IMG/VR virus record: IMGVR_UViG_3300031688_001544
Span: 1 to 27,601 of that record
DNA: 27,601 nucleotides
From: a virus
Strand: one strand, 5' to 3'
The notes below the pieces were generated by a model, which saw only the letters and a program-made list of their open reading frames with translations, did no database searches and was not told the DNA's origin. A program made the position numbers and the translations under genes. Shown here one piece after another: positions 8,199-16,232 of this stretch (within the stretch, counting starts at the first letter, position 1; the number at the start of each line of letters is the position of its first letter).

Positions 8199-9656
8199 AT
8201 GAAAATGCTTAATGAAAAAGGCTTGCCTACAAGTAACACATTTTGTGCCCTACCATGGGTACATCTCTCAACCAGACCAAATGGACATATGCGTGTATGC
8301 TGTACAGCTAACGCTTCCGGTGTTCAGAATCCAGACTCACAAGATAAAGTAGACTCAGACATTGGTATTCTAAAGAATGATGATGGCATGCCTTCTAATC
8401 TTGCTAATACATCATTAGCTGATGCTTGGAATAATAACTATATGAGAGGCACACGTAAAGCAATGATGAGAGGTGAAAAGCCTGCAAGTTGTATTAAGTG
8501 TTATAAAGAAGAAGATGCTGGACATAGATCTAAGAGGATGTGGGAGACCGATAAATGGATTAAGAAACTCGGTATAGAATCAGTATTAGAAGGATACGAT
8601 CCAGAGAGTGGTCAGGTGCCACCACAAATCCGATACGTGGATCTTCGTTTAGGGAGTAAGTGTCAGTTAGCTTGTGTCATGTGCTCACCTAATGATTCTT
8701 CCGGTTGGATTGTTGAACACAAGAAGATACATCCTAAATTAAAGAACGAAAACTTAGAAAAAACAATGCGTTGGGAGAAGGAAACAGGTAAGCTTGCCTT
8801 TGTAGGTGGTAGTTATGCTTGGCATAAAAAGAATCCTATGTTCTTTGATGAACTCTATGAACAGATACCTAAGCTAAAACAATTGTATTGGGCAGGTGGT
8901 GAACCACTTGTTATGAAAGAACATTATTTATTATTGCAACAAATCATTGATGATGGTTATGCAAGCGAGATTGAAGTGAGATATAATTCAAACGGAATGG
9001 AGTGGGAGCCTGAGCTCTTCGATCTATGGAAGCATTTCAAGGAAGTTATATTTCATTTCTCTATTGATGATATGGGAGATAGGCTTGCTTATATAAGATA
9101 TCCAGCAACCTTCGATCATCTCACTATGAAAATGAGAGAGCTAGATGAATATCCTCATGGAAACCTTAGGCTTACAACAGCTTATACTATACAACTACTA
9201 AACATATGGTCTATACCTGATTTTGTTAAATGGAAATTAACAAACAAATGGAAACTGTTAAACAAATGGCCACAAGGCGGAGGTATGATTGATAATCATT
9301 TAGCATATTGGCCACCACAATTAAACTGTAAGGCATTACCACTGGACTTTAAGAAGAAGGTTACTGAGAAATATGAGGCCTTCTATCCATGGTTAGAGGA
9401 GAACTGGGAACTGTCTGGAGCTCCAAGTAAAGAAGCCTTCATGGAAAATGATTATACTATAAACAGATTAAAAGGTATTGCATCATTTATGAATGCAGAA
9501 GATTGGTCAGTACGATTACCTGAGACTGCTGAATGGTGTTATAGGGTTGCAGAAGAAAGAGGACAGAACTTTGATGAGATCTTTCCAGAGTTATCTTTCT
9601 TACAAGACTATCACACTCCACACCAAGACTTTCCTTTAGTAATTAATACTGGTTAA
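8199..9656 (+). CDS. Radical SAM protein with N-terminal twitch/SPASM-like domain (1)
   Basis: A 485-aa enzyme. The N-terminal cysteine cluster reads CALPW (C16), RVCC (C34, C35) and CIKCYKEE (C98, C101), the layout of the twitch domain that normally follows a radical SAM core but here precedes it. The core has C155-x3-C159-x2-C162 for the SAM-binding [4Fe-4S] cluster and GGEP at 233-236. The C-terminal third continues the barrel and a Trp-rich helical region without further obvious cluster motifs. By family precedent it generates a 5'-deoxyadenosyl radical; the substrate is unknown. The ATG at 8199 abuts a late promoter; an in-frame ATG at 8205 is an alternative. Its stop overlaps the convergent minus-strand gene by 14 nt. 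Confidence 0.85.
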   Translation: MKMLNEKGLPTSNTFCALPWVHLSTRPNGHMRVCCTANASGVQNPDSQDKVDSDIGILKNDDGMPSNLANTSLADAWNNNYMRGTRKAMMRGEKPASCIKCYKEEDAGHRSKRMWETDKWIKKLGIESVLEGYDPESGQVPPQIRYVDLRLGSKCQLACVMCSPNDSSGWIVEHKKIHPKLKNENLEKTMRWEKETGKLAFVGGSYAWHKKNPMFFDELYEQIPKLKQLYWAGGEPLVMKEHYLLLQQIIDDGYASEIEVRYNSNGMEWEPELFDLWKHFKEVIFHFSIDDMGDRLAYIRYPATFDHLTMKMRELDEYPHGNLRLTTAYTIQLLNIWSIPDFVKWKLTNKWKLLNKWPQGGGMIDNHLAYWPPQLNCKALPLDFKKKVTEKYEAFYPWLEENWELSGAPSKEAFMENDYTINRLKGIASFMNAEDWSVRLPETAEWCYRVAEERGQNFDEIFPELSFLQDYHTPHQDFPLVINTG

Positions 9657-10314
9657 AAGCCCAGAACTTCTCTTTACACCACCAACATTTCTTACATGGC
9701 TTAGTAAAGTTTTTAGTAACATCAGCTTGGCCTTCACAAGACCTTGTTAATTTACTTAGTGCTCCAAGGTTTTCTGATTCAAAGCATTGAGCAATAAATG
9801 ATTTGTCATAATTTCTAAATGGTTGAGAGTTATCTGCTCTCCTTGCTCCATCTCTATATACAGGTCTATCATCCCACATCTTATTCTCTTTCATAATAGG
9901 CCTTGCTGGGTTTTTAGTAACAAATCCAAACATTGATTTTAATTTATGCTTCTTCTTGTTATCATCAAATACTGCAACCCAATGTTGCTCTTCAATCTTT
10001 AAACCTGTTTTAGGTGGAGTAGGTATAACAATGTGGGTAATACAAGTCTTAGCTAATTTTAATTCTTTCTCAACCCATGCTATAACCTTTTCGGCATGTG
10101 TGACATTCCAGTCTTTAGCTGCTTGCTTCTTCTTACCTGGGTTATCGTTCTCATCTCTTTGCCATGTAGCAACTACAATCTTAGGTTTAAGTTTATTCTC
10201 TTTAATATGTCTGGCTACAAGGTATAAGCCAAGAGCAGAGTCTAGTCCACCTGACACCCATAACAGTATGTTGCCAGTCTTTGGTAATTCGATATCTATG
10301 TTTTTGTAATTCAT
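9643..10314 (-). CDS. QueC-like PP-loop ATP pyrophosphatase (1)
   Basis: A 223-aa protein, the only clear minus-strand gene. ILLWVSGGLDSALGLYL carries the PP-loop SGGxDS (21-26) of N-type ATP pyrophosphatases. Near the C-terminus, SCEG (C193) followed by PCKKCWWC (C207, C210, C213) matches the zinc site of QueC-type proteins (C...CxxCxxC). Such enzymes adenylate a carboxylate or carbonyl oxygen and release pyrophosphate. True QueC makes preQ0, but no other deazaguanine genes are recognisable here, so I infer a different substrate. A paralogue lies at 16233. It has its own minus-strand late promoter (10352-10345), giving a 25-nt leader without Shine-Dalgarno. It converges on the radical SAM gene at 8199. 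Confidence 0.8.
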   Translation of the reverse strand: MNYKNIDIELPKTGNILLWVSGGLDSALGLYLVARHIKENKLKPKIVVATWQRDENDNPGKKKQAAKDWNVTHAEKVIAWVEKELKLAKTCITHIVIPTPPKTGLKIEEQHWVAVFDDNKKKHKLKSMFGFVTKNPARPIMKENKMWDDRPVYRDGARRADNSQPFRNYDKSFIAQCFESENLGALSKLTRSCEGQADVTKNFTKPCKKCWWCKEKFWAFNQY

Positions 10315-10321
10315 ATAAATA
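10314..10321 (+). promoter_or_regulatory. T4-type late promoter, plus strand, of a divergent pair
   Basis: An exact TATAAATA whose first base is also the first base of the opposite gene's start codon. Expected initiation near 10327 gives a 25-nt leader before the ATG at 10352. Confidence 0.7.
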
Positions 10322-10344
10322 AAAGTATTGATTAACTTATAATA

Positions 10345-10352
10345 TATTTATA
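10345..10352 (-). promoter_or_regulatory. T4-type late promoter, minus strand, of a divergent pair
   Basis: The plus strand reads TATTTATA, i.e. TATAAATA on the minus strand. Expected initiation near 10339 gives a 25-nt leader before the minus-strand ATG at 10314. Its last base lies in the ATG of the plus-strand gene, so each promoter sits inside the other gene's leader. Confidence 0.65.
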
Positions 10353-11704
10353 TGGAAACTAAAGCTAAAGATACTTTCTGTCCACTTCCTTGGAACTCAA
10401 TAAACCTAAGAAATAACGGTGACATGCGCATCTGTTGTAATACAAACTCGTATTCGCCACAACGTGGTATAATGAAGAACGAAGAAGGTGAAACATATAA
10501 TGCTGGTAAGCATGATTTTAATGAGGCACGTAATGCACAGATATTAAAAGATGTTCGTAAAGATATGCTTAAAGGTGAATGGAATCCAGAGTGTGAACGT
10601 TGCAGGCAAGAAGAAGTAAACGGTATTCCATCTCGTCGTCAATATGAGAATAACGATTGGGATATAAAATTAGATACAGCTATTCCAATCACTCAGGAAG
10701 ATGGAACTCTTGATGTAGATAAACAACTAATAGAATTCATTGATATACGTTATGGTAATTTCTGTAATCTTAAATGTAGAATGTGTGGACCAACTGATTC
10801 ACATATGTGGTACCCAGACTTTATTAAACTTACAGATGGTAAGGTAACAGGTTATAATGATACACATACTCGTATAGAACTACATCAAAATGAAAGAGGT
10901 AAATGGATTACTGATCAGTACGATTGGTTTAAAGATGCGCCAATCTATTGGAATAACTTTGAGAAGTACGCACATGATGCAAAGAAACTTTATATCGTTG
11001 GTGGTGAACCTTTAATTATTGCTGAACATGAAAAGAGTTTACAACTATTAGTTGATGGTGGTAAAGCACATAACATAGAGATAGAGTATAACTCTAACCT
11101 AACAAATGTAACACCTAAGTACTTAAAGCTATGGGCAGAGTTTAAACAGATTCGTGTAGGTGCATCCGTAGATGGATTCGGTAAGGTATTTGATTACCAA
11201 CGTACACCAGCTAAATGGAAATCTGTATATGGTCAAATGAAAAAGCTTAATGACAATAGAGATATTAATCTAAAGTGTTGGTTTACATTTACTGTTACAC
11301 CTTATAATGTATATCATATGCCTGAGTTTATGAAATGGAAATTAGAAGAGAGTGAGTTAGATAGATATAATCCTATCGATGGTATGAGACCAACTATAAC
11401 TCAGCATATGTGTCACTCACCTAAGTACTATAACATTAAAGTATTACCTCAACATCTTAAAGATGATATTGAAGATCACTATGAATTATATAAATCATGG
11501 GTTGATGGTACTGATTATTCGGATAATGTCAAGCGACACTTTCATGAGGTCTGTGATTCCACAATAAGATTTATGCAGTCTGAGTCTTATGAAAAAGATC
11601 ACCTACAAGGATTCATTGATATAACAAACAAGCTTGATAAGATTCGAGGACAAGATGTAAGAGAAATTGTTCCTGAGTATATCGAGATGTTTGATGCACA
11701 CTAA
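10352..11704 (+). CDS. Radical SAM protein with N-terminal twitch/SPASM-like domain (2)
   Basis: A 450-aa enzyme with the same permuted layout as the gene at 8199: CPLPW (C10), RICC (C28, C29) and CERCRQEE (C81, C84), then the SAM-cluster motif C138-x3-C142-x2-C145 in NFCNLKCRMCGP, and GGEP downstream. SVDGFGKVFDYQR is a conserved barrel segment also seen in other members here (SIDGTGDVFEHQR at 11694, SMDGTGKLFEYFR at 13827). The product is an oxidoreductase, transferase or modifying enzyme with unknown substrate. It heads a run of overlapping plus-strand genes; its last 11 nt overlap the next start. The promoter is the divergent late promoter at 10314. Confidence 0.85.
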   Translation: METKAKDTFCPLPWNSINLRNNGDMRICCNTNSYSPQRGIMKNEEGETYNAGKHDFNEARNAQILKDVRKDMLKGEWNPECERCRQEEVNGIPSRRQYENNDWDIKLDTAIPITQEDGTLDVDKQLIEFIDIRYGNFCNLKCRMCGPTDSHMWYPDFIKLTDGKVTGYNDTHTRIELHQNERGKWITDQYDWFKDAPIYWNNFEKYAHDAKKLYIVGGEPLIIAEHEKSLQLLVDGGKAHNIEIEYNSNLTNVTPKYLKLWAEFKQIRVGASVDGFGKVFDYQRTPAKWKSVYGQMKKLNDNRDINLKCWFTFTVTPYNVYHMPEFMKWKLEESELDRYNPIDGMRPTITQHMCHSPKYYNIKVLPQHLKDDIEDHYELYKSWVDGTDYSDNVKRHFHEVCDSTIRFMQSESYEKDHLQGFIDITNKLDKIRGQDVREIVPEYIEMFDAH

Positions 11705-12632
11705 GCCTTATTGTAAGGCACCGTGGGTAGCATTACAATATACAGCACTAGAAGGGTGTAAGCCATGTTGTGAATGGAAAGGTGATTTTTATAAAGGTAA
11801 TGTAAAAGATTATTATGCATCAGATTATTTAAAAGAGTTTAAGTCTTACATGCATGCAGATACAATGCATGATAATTGTAAGGAATGTGTGGACATTGAA
11901 GATAGGGGTGGTGATTCACGTAGATTAAAGTACATGCAATATCATATACCTCATGGCCTACAAAAATTAGACTATAGGCCTGGTAACAAATGTAATCTAA
12001 AATGTATAATGTGTGGCCCAGAGAATTCATCTATGTGGGAAGACGCTGAGAATATAACATTAGATAAATTAGATACATCAGATATACATGACCTGGACTT
12101 TAGTAAGTTACACAAGGTTATGATACTCGGTGGTGAACCATCAATCGATTTGAAAGTACGTGAATTCCTAAAGACCATACAAGACTTAGATTGTTATATA
12201 GGAATAACTGTTAATGCAACCAACGCATCAGACAAATGGTTTAATACATTAAAAAGTTTAAAGACAAACAAATTAGAGATAGCTTTATCAATTGATGGCA
12301 CGGGTGATGTGTTCGAACATCAACGTGAAGGTGCTAATTGGCTTATGGTAAAAGAGAATATAATAAAATACAAAGAGAATTTTAGAAATGTTATTATACA
12401 AGTAACAGCAACTAACTATAACTATCCATTAATACACGAATGGTGGGATGAGTTGCTTTCGTTTGATATAGACATATGGCAAAGCGTATGTTATATGCCA
12501 GACAAGTATGCACTTAAAACCATAGAAGATAAGGTAAGTATAATTAATTGGTTAATGGAGTGGCGTAAAACAGCCCCTGAAAACAAATATAAATATGTTG
12601 ATGAGGCAATTAATATGTTGAGAGTGGCGTGA
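11694..12632 (+). CDS. Radical SAM protein with N-terminal twitch/SPASM-like domain (3), short form
   Basis: A 312-aa protein from the ATG at 11694 (a TTG 27 nt upstream is possible but overlaps the previous gene further). N-terminal cysteines: CKAPW (C7), CKPCC (C22, C25, C26), CKEC (C62, C65); core C100-x3-C104-x2-C107 in NKCNLKCIMCGP; then LGGEPS and SIDGTGDVFEHQR. At about 310 residues it is the most compact of the set, lacking the C-terminal extension of the proteins at 8199 and 10352. A TATAAATA box lies in its last codons (12588). The next gene starts at GTG overlapping its stop (GTGA). Confidence 0.82.
   Translation: MHTKPYCKAPWVALQYTALEGCKPCCEWKGDFYKGNVKDYYASDYLKEFKSYMHADTMHDNCKECVDIEDRGGDSRRLKYMQYHIPHGLQKLDYRPGNKCNLKCIMCGPENSSMWEDAENITLDKLDTSDIHDLDFSKLHKVMILGGEPSIDLKVREFLKTIQDLDCYIGITVNATNASDKWFNTLKSLKTNKLEIALSIDGTGDVFEHQREGANWLMVKENIIKYKENFRNVIIQVTATNYNYPLIHEWWDELLSFDIDIWQSVCYMPDKYALKTIEDKVSIINWLMEWRKTAPENKYKYVDEAINMLRVA
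12588..12595 (+). promoter_or_regulatory. Possible intragenic T4-type late promoter
   Basis: An exact TATAAATA within the 3' end of the radical SAM gene at 11694, 33 nt before the GTG start at 12629. Expected initiation near 12601 would give a 28-nt leader, similar to the divergent pair. In such AT-rich DNA a chance match in coding sequence is possible. Confidence 0.45.
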
Positions 12633-13837
12633 AAGATAACGGTGTAGTATGTATGTTACCTTGGGTACACACAACAGTGAGTATGAAAAATACTTTGAGG
12701 CCGTGCTGTAGATTTAAAGTAGGTAAGGAAGACGAAGTTAAATCTGAAGATGATATCGAAGATATTAAAGATAAATTCAGATGGCTACGTAAAGAAATGC
12801 TTGCAGGTAATGAAGTAGATCAGTGTTCACTATGTTATCAACAAGGTGACAAGTCTATGAAGTGGACAGCCAACAAAGAATTTGATTTAGAAAATGCTGA
12901 GTTAACAGAAGACTTTGATGTATTAAGATCAGTAGAGTTATCCCTAGATAACCTATGCAACCTACAATGTAAGATGTGTGATTCTTTATTCTCAAGTAAA
13001 CTATATGATAGAGACAAGTATCTAATAGAGGTACACAACCTTCGTGGCAGAAATCCACAGAAGATACCTAAACAAAGAATTGAATTTCTTAAAGGTCTTG
13101 ATATAGATTGGCATGCATTAGAACATATTAAAATTCTTGGCGGTGAACCATTCTTCTCACCTAACTTTCCTAAGCTAATCGATTTCTTATTAGAACATTC
13201 TGAAGTAAAGAATGTAACATTAGAGATTGTAACGAATAGCACAAAGAGATTAGATCAAGATATGATTGATAAGTTAAATCAATTTGGTTGGATAATACTT
13301 ACATGTTCTCTCGATGGTTGTAATGAATTTAATACATATCAACGTTGGGGTTCACCTGGATGGCAAGAGACATTAGACACATATCTTTGGTATCATTCAG
13401 TTCTAAATAATATGGTTAAAAAACATATACATTCTACGTATACTATTCTTAATCTATCTGGCCTTGCCGATGATATGAAATACTGGGAGAATAATTATCC
13501 TGAGTGGAGTGTGTCATTTAACTTTGTTAATATGGGTGAGTATTCACCATATAATGCTCCGACATGGTACACAAATTGGATCTTAGAACAGTGGGGAGAT
13601 AAACACAACGAGAGAATATCTTTAGCTCGTAAGATGTTTAGTGAGAACCAAGTTGAATATAAACCATGGAAGACATGGGGATTAGCTATGTTAAAGCTTC
13701 ATGCTATTGATGGATACTATGATTCAGAATTAGGTGACTATTGTCCTGAGCTAGAAACATTATTATTAAAACATGATAAGACATATCAGCATAATCAGTA
13801 CTATGAAACACTAGAGGATTTTAATTATGAAATGTAG
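12629..13837 (+). CDS. Radical SAM protein with N-terminal twitch/SPASM-like domain (4)
   Basis: A 402-aa protein starting at GTG (GTGA overlap). N-terminal cysteines: CMLPW (C8), RPCC (C26, C27), CSLCYQQG (C66, C69); core motif C110-x3-C114-x2-C117 in NLCNLQCKMC; LGGEPFF follows and SLDGCNEFNTYQR marks the later barrel. The C-terminal 100 residues are rich in Trp and Tyr with one isolated Cys pair candidate (GDYCPELE), too little for an extra cluster call. Family chemistry is radical SAM; the substrate is unknown. The next gene overlaps by 11 nt. Confidence 0.83.
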   Translation: MKDNGVVCMLPWVHTTVSMKNTLRPCCRFKVGKEDEVKSEDDIEDIKDKFRWLRKEMLAGNEVDQCSLCYQQGDKSMKWTANKEFDLENAELTEDFDVLRSVELSLDNLCNLQCKMCDSLFSSKLYDRDKYLIEVHNLRGRNPQKIPKQRIEFLKGLDIDWHALEHIKILGGEPFFSPNFPKLIDFLLEHSEVKNVTLEIVTNSTKRLDQDMIDKLNQFGWIILTCSLDGCNEFNTYQRWGSPGWQETLDTYLWYHSVLNNMVKKHIHSTYTILNLSGLADDMKYWENNYPEWSVSFNFVNMGEYSPYNAPTWYTNWILEQWGDKHNERISLARKMFSENQVEYKPWKTWGLAMLKLHAIDGYYDSELGDYCPELETLLLKHDKTYQHNQYYETLEDFNYEM

Positions 13838-15023
13838 ATATGCATCATCGCATTTAGATTTCAAGAAGGGTGGATATGCCCCATGCTTTAGGTTTAAAAA
13901 TACTAGTGATGTTCAAAGACATAATTATTGGATGGGATCTGGTTCTGATAAATTACCAAGTCAAGTGATAAACAATAAAGACTTTCAAGATGTCAGAGAA
14001 CAACTACGTAATGACATATGGCCTGCGGGTTGTATAGACTGTAAGACACAAGAAGAAGCTGGCATGTCATCATACAGGACCAGATCATTGGATAATGCTA
14101 TGGACTATTCACCAGTAGATTATGATAGTAACATAGTTGTAATAAAAGATTTACAATTAAAGATGTCACGTGCTTGTAATTATACTTGTCGTCATTGTGA
14201 CTCAGCATCTAACTCCTCATTTGAAAAGCTAGGTCGTCAATTCCCTGAGATAGAGAATGAATTAAAAACTAAATATCAATTTAGTCATATATCTCCAGCA
14301 GGTGATAAGAAGATTATTATACCAACAGACGAAGTAATGGAAGATCTTTATGAAAATGTTTTTCCTACAATAGAACAACTTGAATTTTCTGGTGGTGAAC
14401 CTTTTTATCAAATTGAAATGTACAAAGTATTACAACGATTAATAGATCACCCAAATATTGATACAACTAAAATGAGATTAGTTTATAATTCTAATATGAG
14501 TCAGTTAACTCATAAGGGATATTCAGTAAAAGAATTATTTCCACACTTTGGGCAAGTACATATCACAGTTTCGATGGATGGTACTGGTAAATTGTTTGAA
14601 TACTTTAGAGAGGGTGGCAATTGGGATAACGTTATAAATAACATTAAAGAGATTGCACCGCTTGTAACACAATTTTTATTTGTGTGTACCACATCTTCAT
14701 ATCAAGCTTTTTACATGAATGAAATATATAAAGATTTAACAGAATTAAAAGAATCAATACCTGAGACACGTGTACAGATACGTGCAACATTTGTTCATTG
14801 GCCTAAAGCAATGGATATAGTAAACCTTGAAGAAGAAACTAAAACTAAAATAATGGAAACATTAGAGATAAATGATTTTACTAAAGAGTTTGCTATACGA
14901 ATGACAAGCTCTGACAATGAAATAGAGCCATGCTTCAAAGGTCTAGTAAAGACCCAAGATCTATTATACGATAGATCATGTGAAGAAGGTGCACCTAAAA
15001 TATATGAGTATATATGCAATTAA
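13827..15023 (+). CDS. Radical SAM protein with divergent N-terminal twitch domain (5)
   Basis: A 398-aa protein with a Shine-Dalgarno AGAGGA 8 nt before its ATG. The core motif is C117-x3-C121-x2-C124 (ACNYTCRHC), followed by SGGEPFY and SMDGTGKLFEYFR. The N-terminal domain is altered: it opens MKCRYASSHLDFKKGG with C3, has a single C20 (APCFRF) where the relatives have CC, and lacks the PW pair; C69 and C72 (CIDC) are kept. The twitch cluster would therefore have four rather than five nearby cysteines. It may bind a cluster with a different open site, or only three or four ligands. It overlaps both neighbours by about 10 nt. Confidence 0.8.
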   Translation: MKCRYASSHLDFKKGGYAPCFRFKNTSDVQRHNYWMGSGSDKLPSQVINNKDFQDVREQLRNDIWPAGCIDCKTQEEAGMSSYRTRSLDNAMDYSPVDYDSNIVVIKDLQLKMSRACNYTCRHCDSASNSSFEKLGRQFPEIENELKTKYQFSHISPAGDKKIIIPTDEVMEDLYENVFPTIEQLEFSGGEPFYQIEMYKVLQRLIDHPNIDTTKMRLVYNSNMSQLTHKGYSVKELFPHFGQVHITVSMDGTGKLFEYFREGGNWDNVINNIKEIAPLVTQFLFVCTTSSYQAFYMNEIYKDLTELKESIPETRVQIRATFVHWPKAMDIVNLEEETKTKIMETLEINDFTKEFAIRMTSSDNEIEPCFKGLVKTQDLLYDRSCEEGAPKIYEYICN

Positions 15024-16231
15024 CTATTGAAGTAACCTCTAATTGTCAGGCTCAATGCCCTGGTTGTATTCGTAAAAACGTAATGAATCCAACAACCGGT
15101 GAGGTTGGTTATACTAAAGGTGTTCCTAAGAATGTGAACATGTCTGTTGAAGCACACAATAGATTAATAGATGAGGCAGGAGAAGCTTTAACTTGGGTAA
15201 GTTATGATGGAGGCTTTGGTGATTCACCACTACACCCGCAGTTCTTAGAGCTAATAGAACACACAGTATCTAAACCTCAAATAGAAATTATTGCTATATC
15301 AACTAATGGTTCATATCAAACCGAGAAGTTTTGGTTTAAGCTTGGGCAGATTCTTTCTAAAAGTAAGGCAGTCAATAAGGATTTTATTCACGATGGTGAT
15401 ACTTTCTTAGATGCTGACGGTAATCCAGATAAGAATAATAGAATACAATATGGTCATTTAGTATTTTGGGATTTAGATGGTGTTGATAATGAATCACAGA
15501 ATAAGTATAGAGTTAAAACAAATTTCGATAGGATCATTCGTAATGCTAAAGCCTTTATAGCTGGTGGTGGTTATGCTGTATGGAAGATGATTCCATTTGA
15601 CTTCAATGAAGAATTAGAAGAGCGTGGGATGGAGTTAGCAAATGAACATGGCTTTGCAGAATTTAGAAGAACACGAACACATAGATTAGAACAATCAGCA
15701 ACACTACTTGCTTTAGCAGAAGCTCAAGGTATAGATCCTAAAGAATTAAATGATGGTGAAATAAATAGAGCATCTGATAAATTAATTAAGAAAAATGCAG
15801 ATGCTGGTAAAACATTAATACAAGATATAGTAATAGATCCTAAAAAATCTCCAATGCAAAATATGGATATAGCAAAAGAGAAGGCAGGTATTACGTGCCA
15901 ATGGGCAAACGTAGAAGGTGGTGGTAATTACCAAGTCAGTCATGATGGATCTGTATGGAGATGCTGTTGGCATAACTCAGCCTATCAATTTAGAACTAAG
16001 TTAAACACCGGTGATAGAGATGGATGGGAAAGATTTGTGCGGTTCTATGATGATAATTGGAACGACATAAATACTCACAGCTTCCAAGAAATTATAAGCC
16101 ATGATTTTTTTACCACAGATTTATATGAAAGCTTTGACAACGATTACGATGATCCTATTAATCCAAAGTTAAAGGTATGTACAAAGAGATGTTCTAATTT
16201 AAATTTAACAGAGAGTGAGAGGTTTTGCTAG
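15014..16231 (+). CDS. Radical SAM protein with C-terminal SPASM/twitch-like domain (6)
   Basis: A 405-aa enzyme in the usual domain order. The core begins at once: EVTSNCQAQCPGC gives C11-x3-C15-x2-C18. C-terminal auxiliary-cluster cysteines are C295 (ITCQWANV), C317 and C318 (WRCCW), C389 and C393 (KVCTKRC), plus a terminal C405. The CxxxxD-G-xxxxCCW pattern also occurs in the gene at 17120, so those two form a subgroup. Residues about 125-160 hold a charged insertion rich in Asp/Asn (DGDTFLDADGNPDKNN). The substrate is unknown. It is followed by a QueC-like gene 1 nt after its stop if that gene starts at ATG 16233. Confidence 0.8.
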   Translation: MQLTIEVTSNCQAQCPGCIRKNVMNPTTGEVGYTKGVPKNVNMSVEAHNRLIDEAGEALTWVSYDGGFGDSPLHPQFLELIEHTVSKPQIEIIAISTNGSYQTEKFWFKLGQILSKSKAVNKDFIHDGDTFLDADGNPDKNNRIQYGHLVFWDLDGVDNESQNKYRVKTNFDRIIRNAKAFIAGGGYAVWKMIPFDFNEELEERGMELANEHGFAEFRRTRTHRLEQSATLLALAEAQGIDPKELNDGEINRASDKLIKKNADAGKTLIQDIVIDPKKSPMQNMDIAKEKAGITCQWANVEGGGNYQVSHDGSVWRCCWHNSAYQFRTKLNTGDRDGWERFVRFYDDNWNDINTHSFQEIISHDFFTTDLYESFDNDYDDPINPKLKVCTKRCSNLNLTESERFC

Positions 16232-16232
16232 T

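Noticed and set aside
9956-10309. 117-aa plus-strand open frame opposite the QueC-like gene
   Set aside because: The minus-strand frame has the PP-loop and zinc cysteines; the plus frame shows only composition-driven Ser/Leu/Phe runs.
12838-13242. 134-aa minus-strand open frame inside a radical SAM gene
   Set aside because: It lies wholly antisense to a protein with clear cysteine motifs, has no domain pattern, promoter or ribosome-binding site, and is an antisense shadow.
14633-14640. TATAAATA inside the fifth radical SAM gene
   Set aside because: It is mid-gene, nearly 400 nt from the next start, and encodes ordinary residues; likely a chance match in AT-rich DNA.
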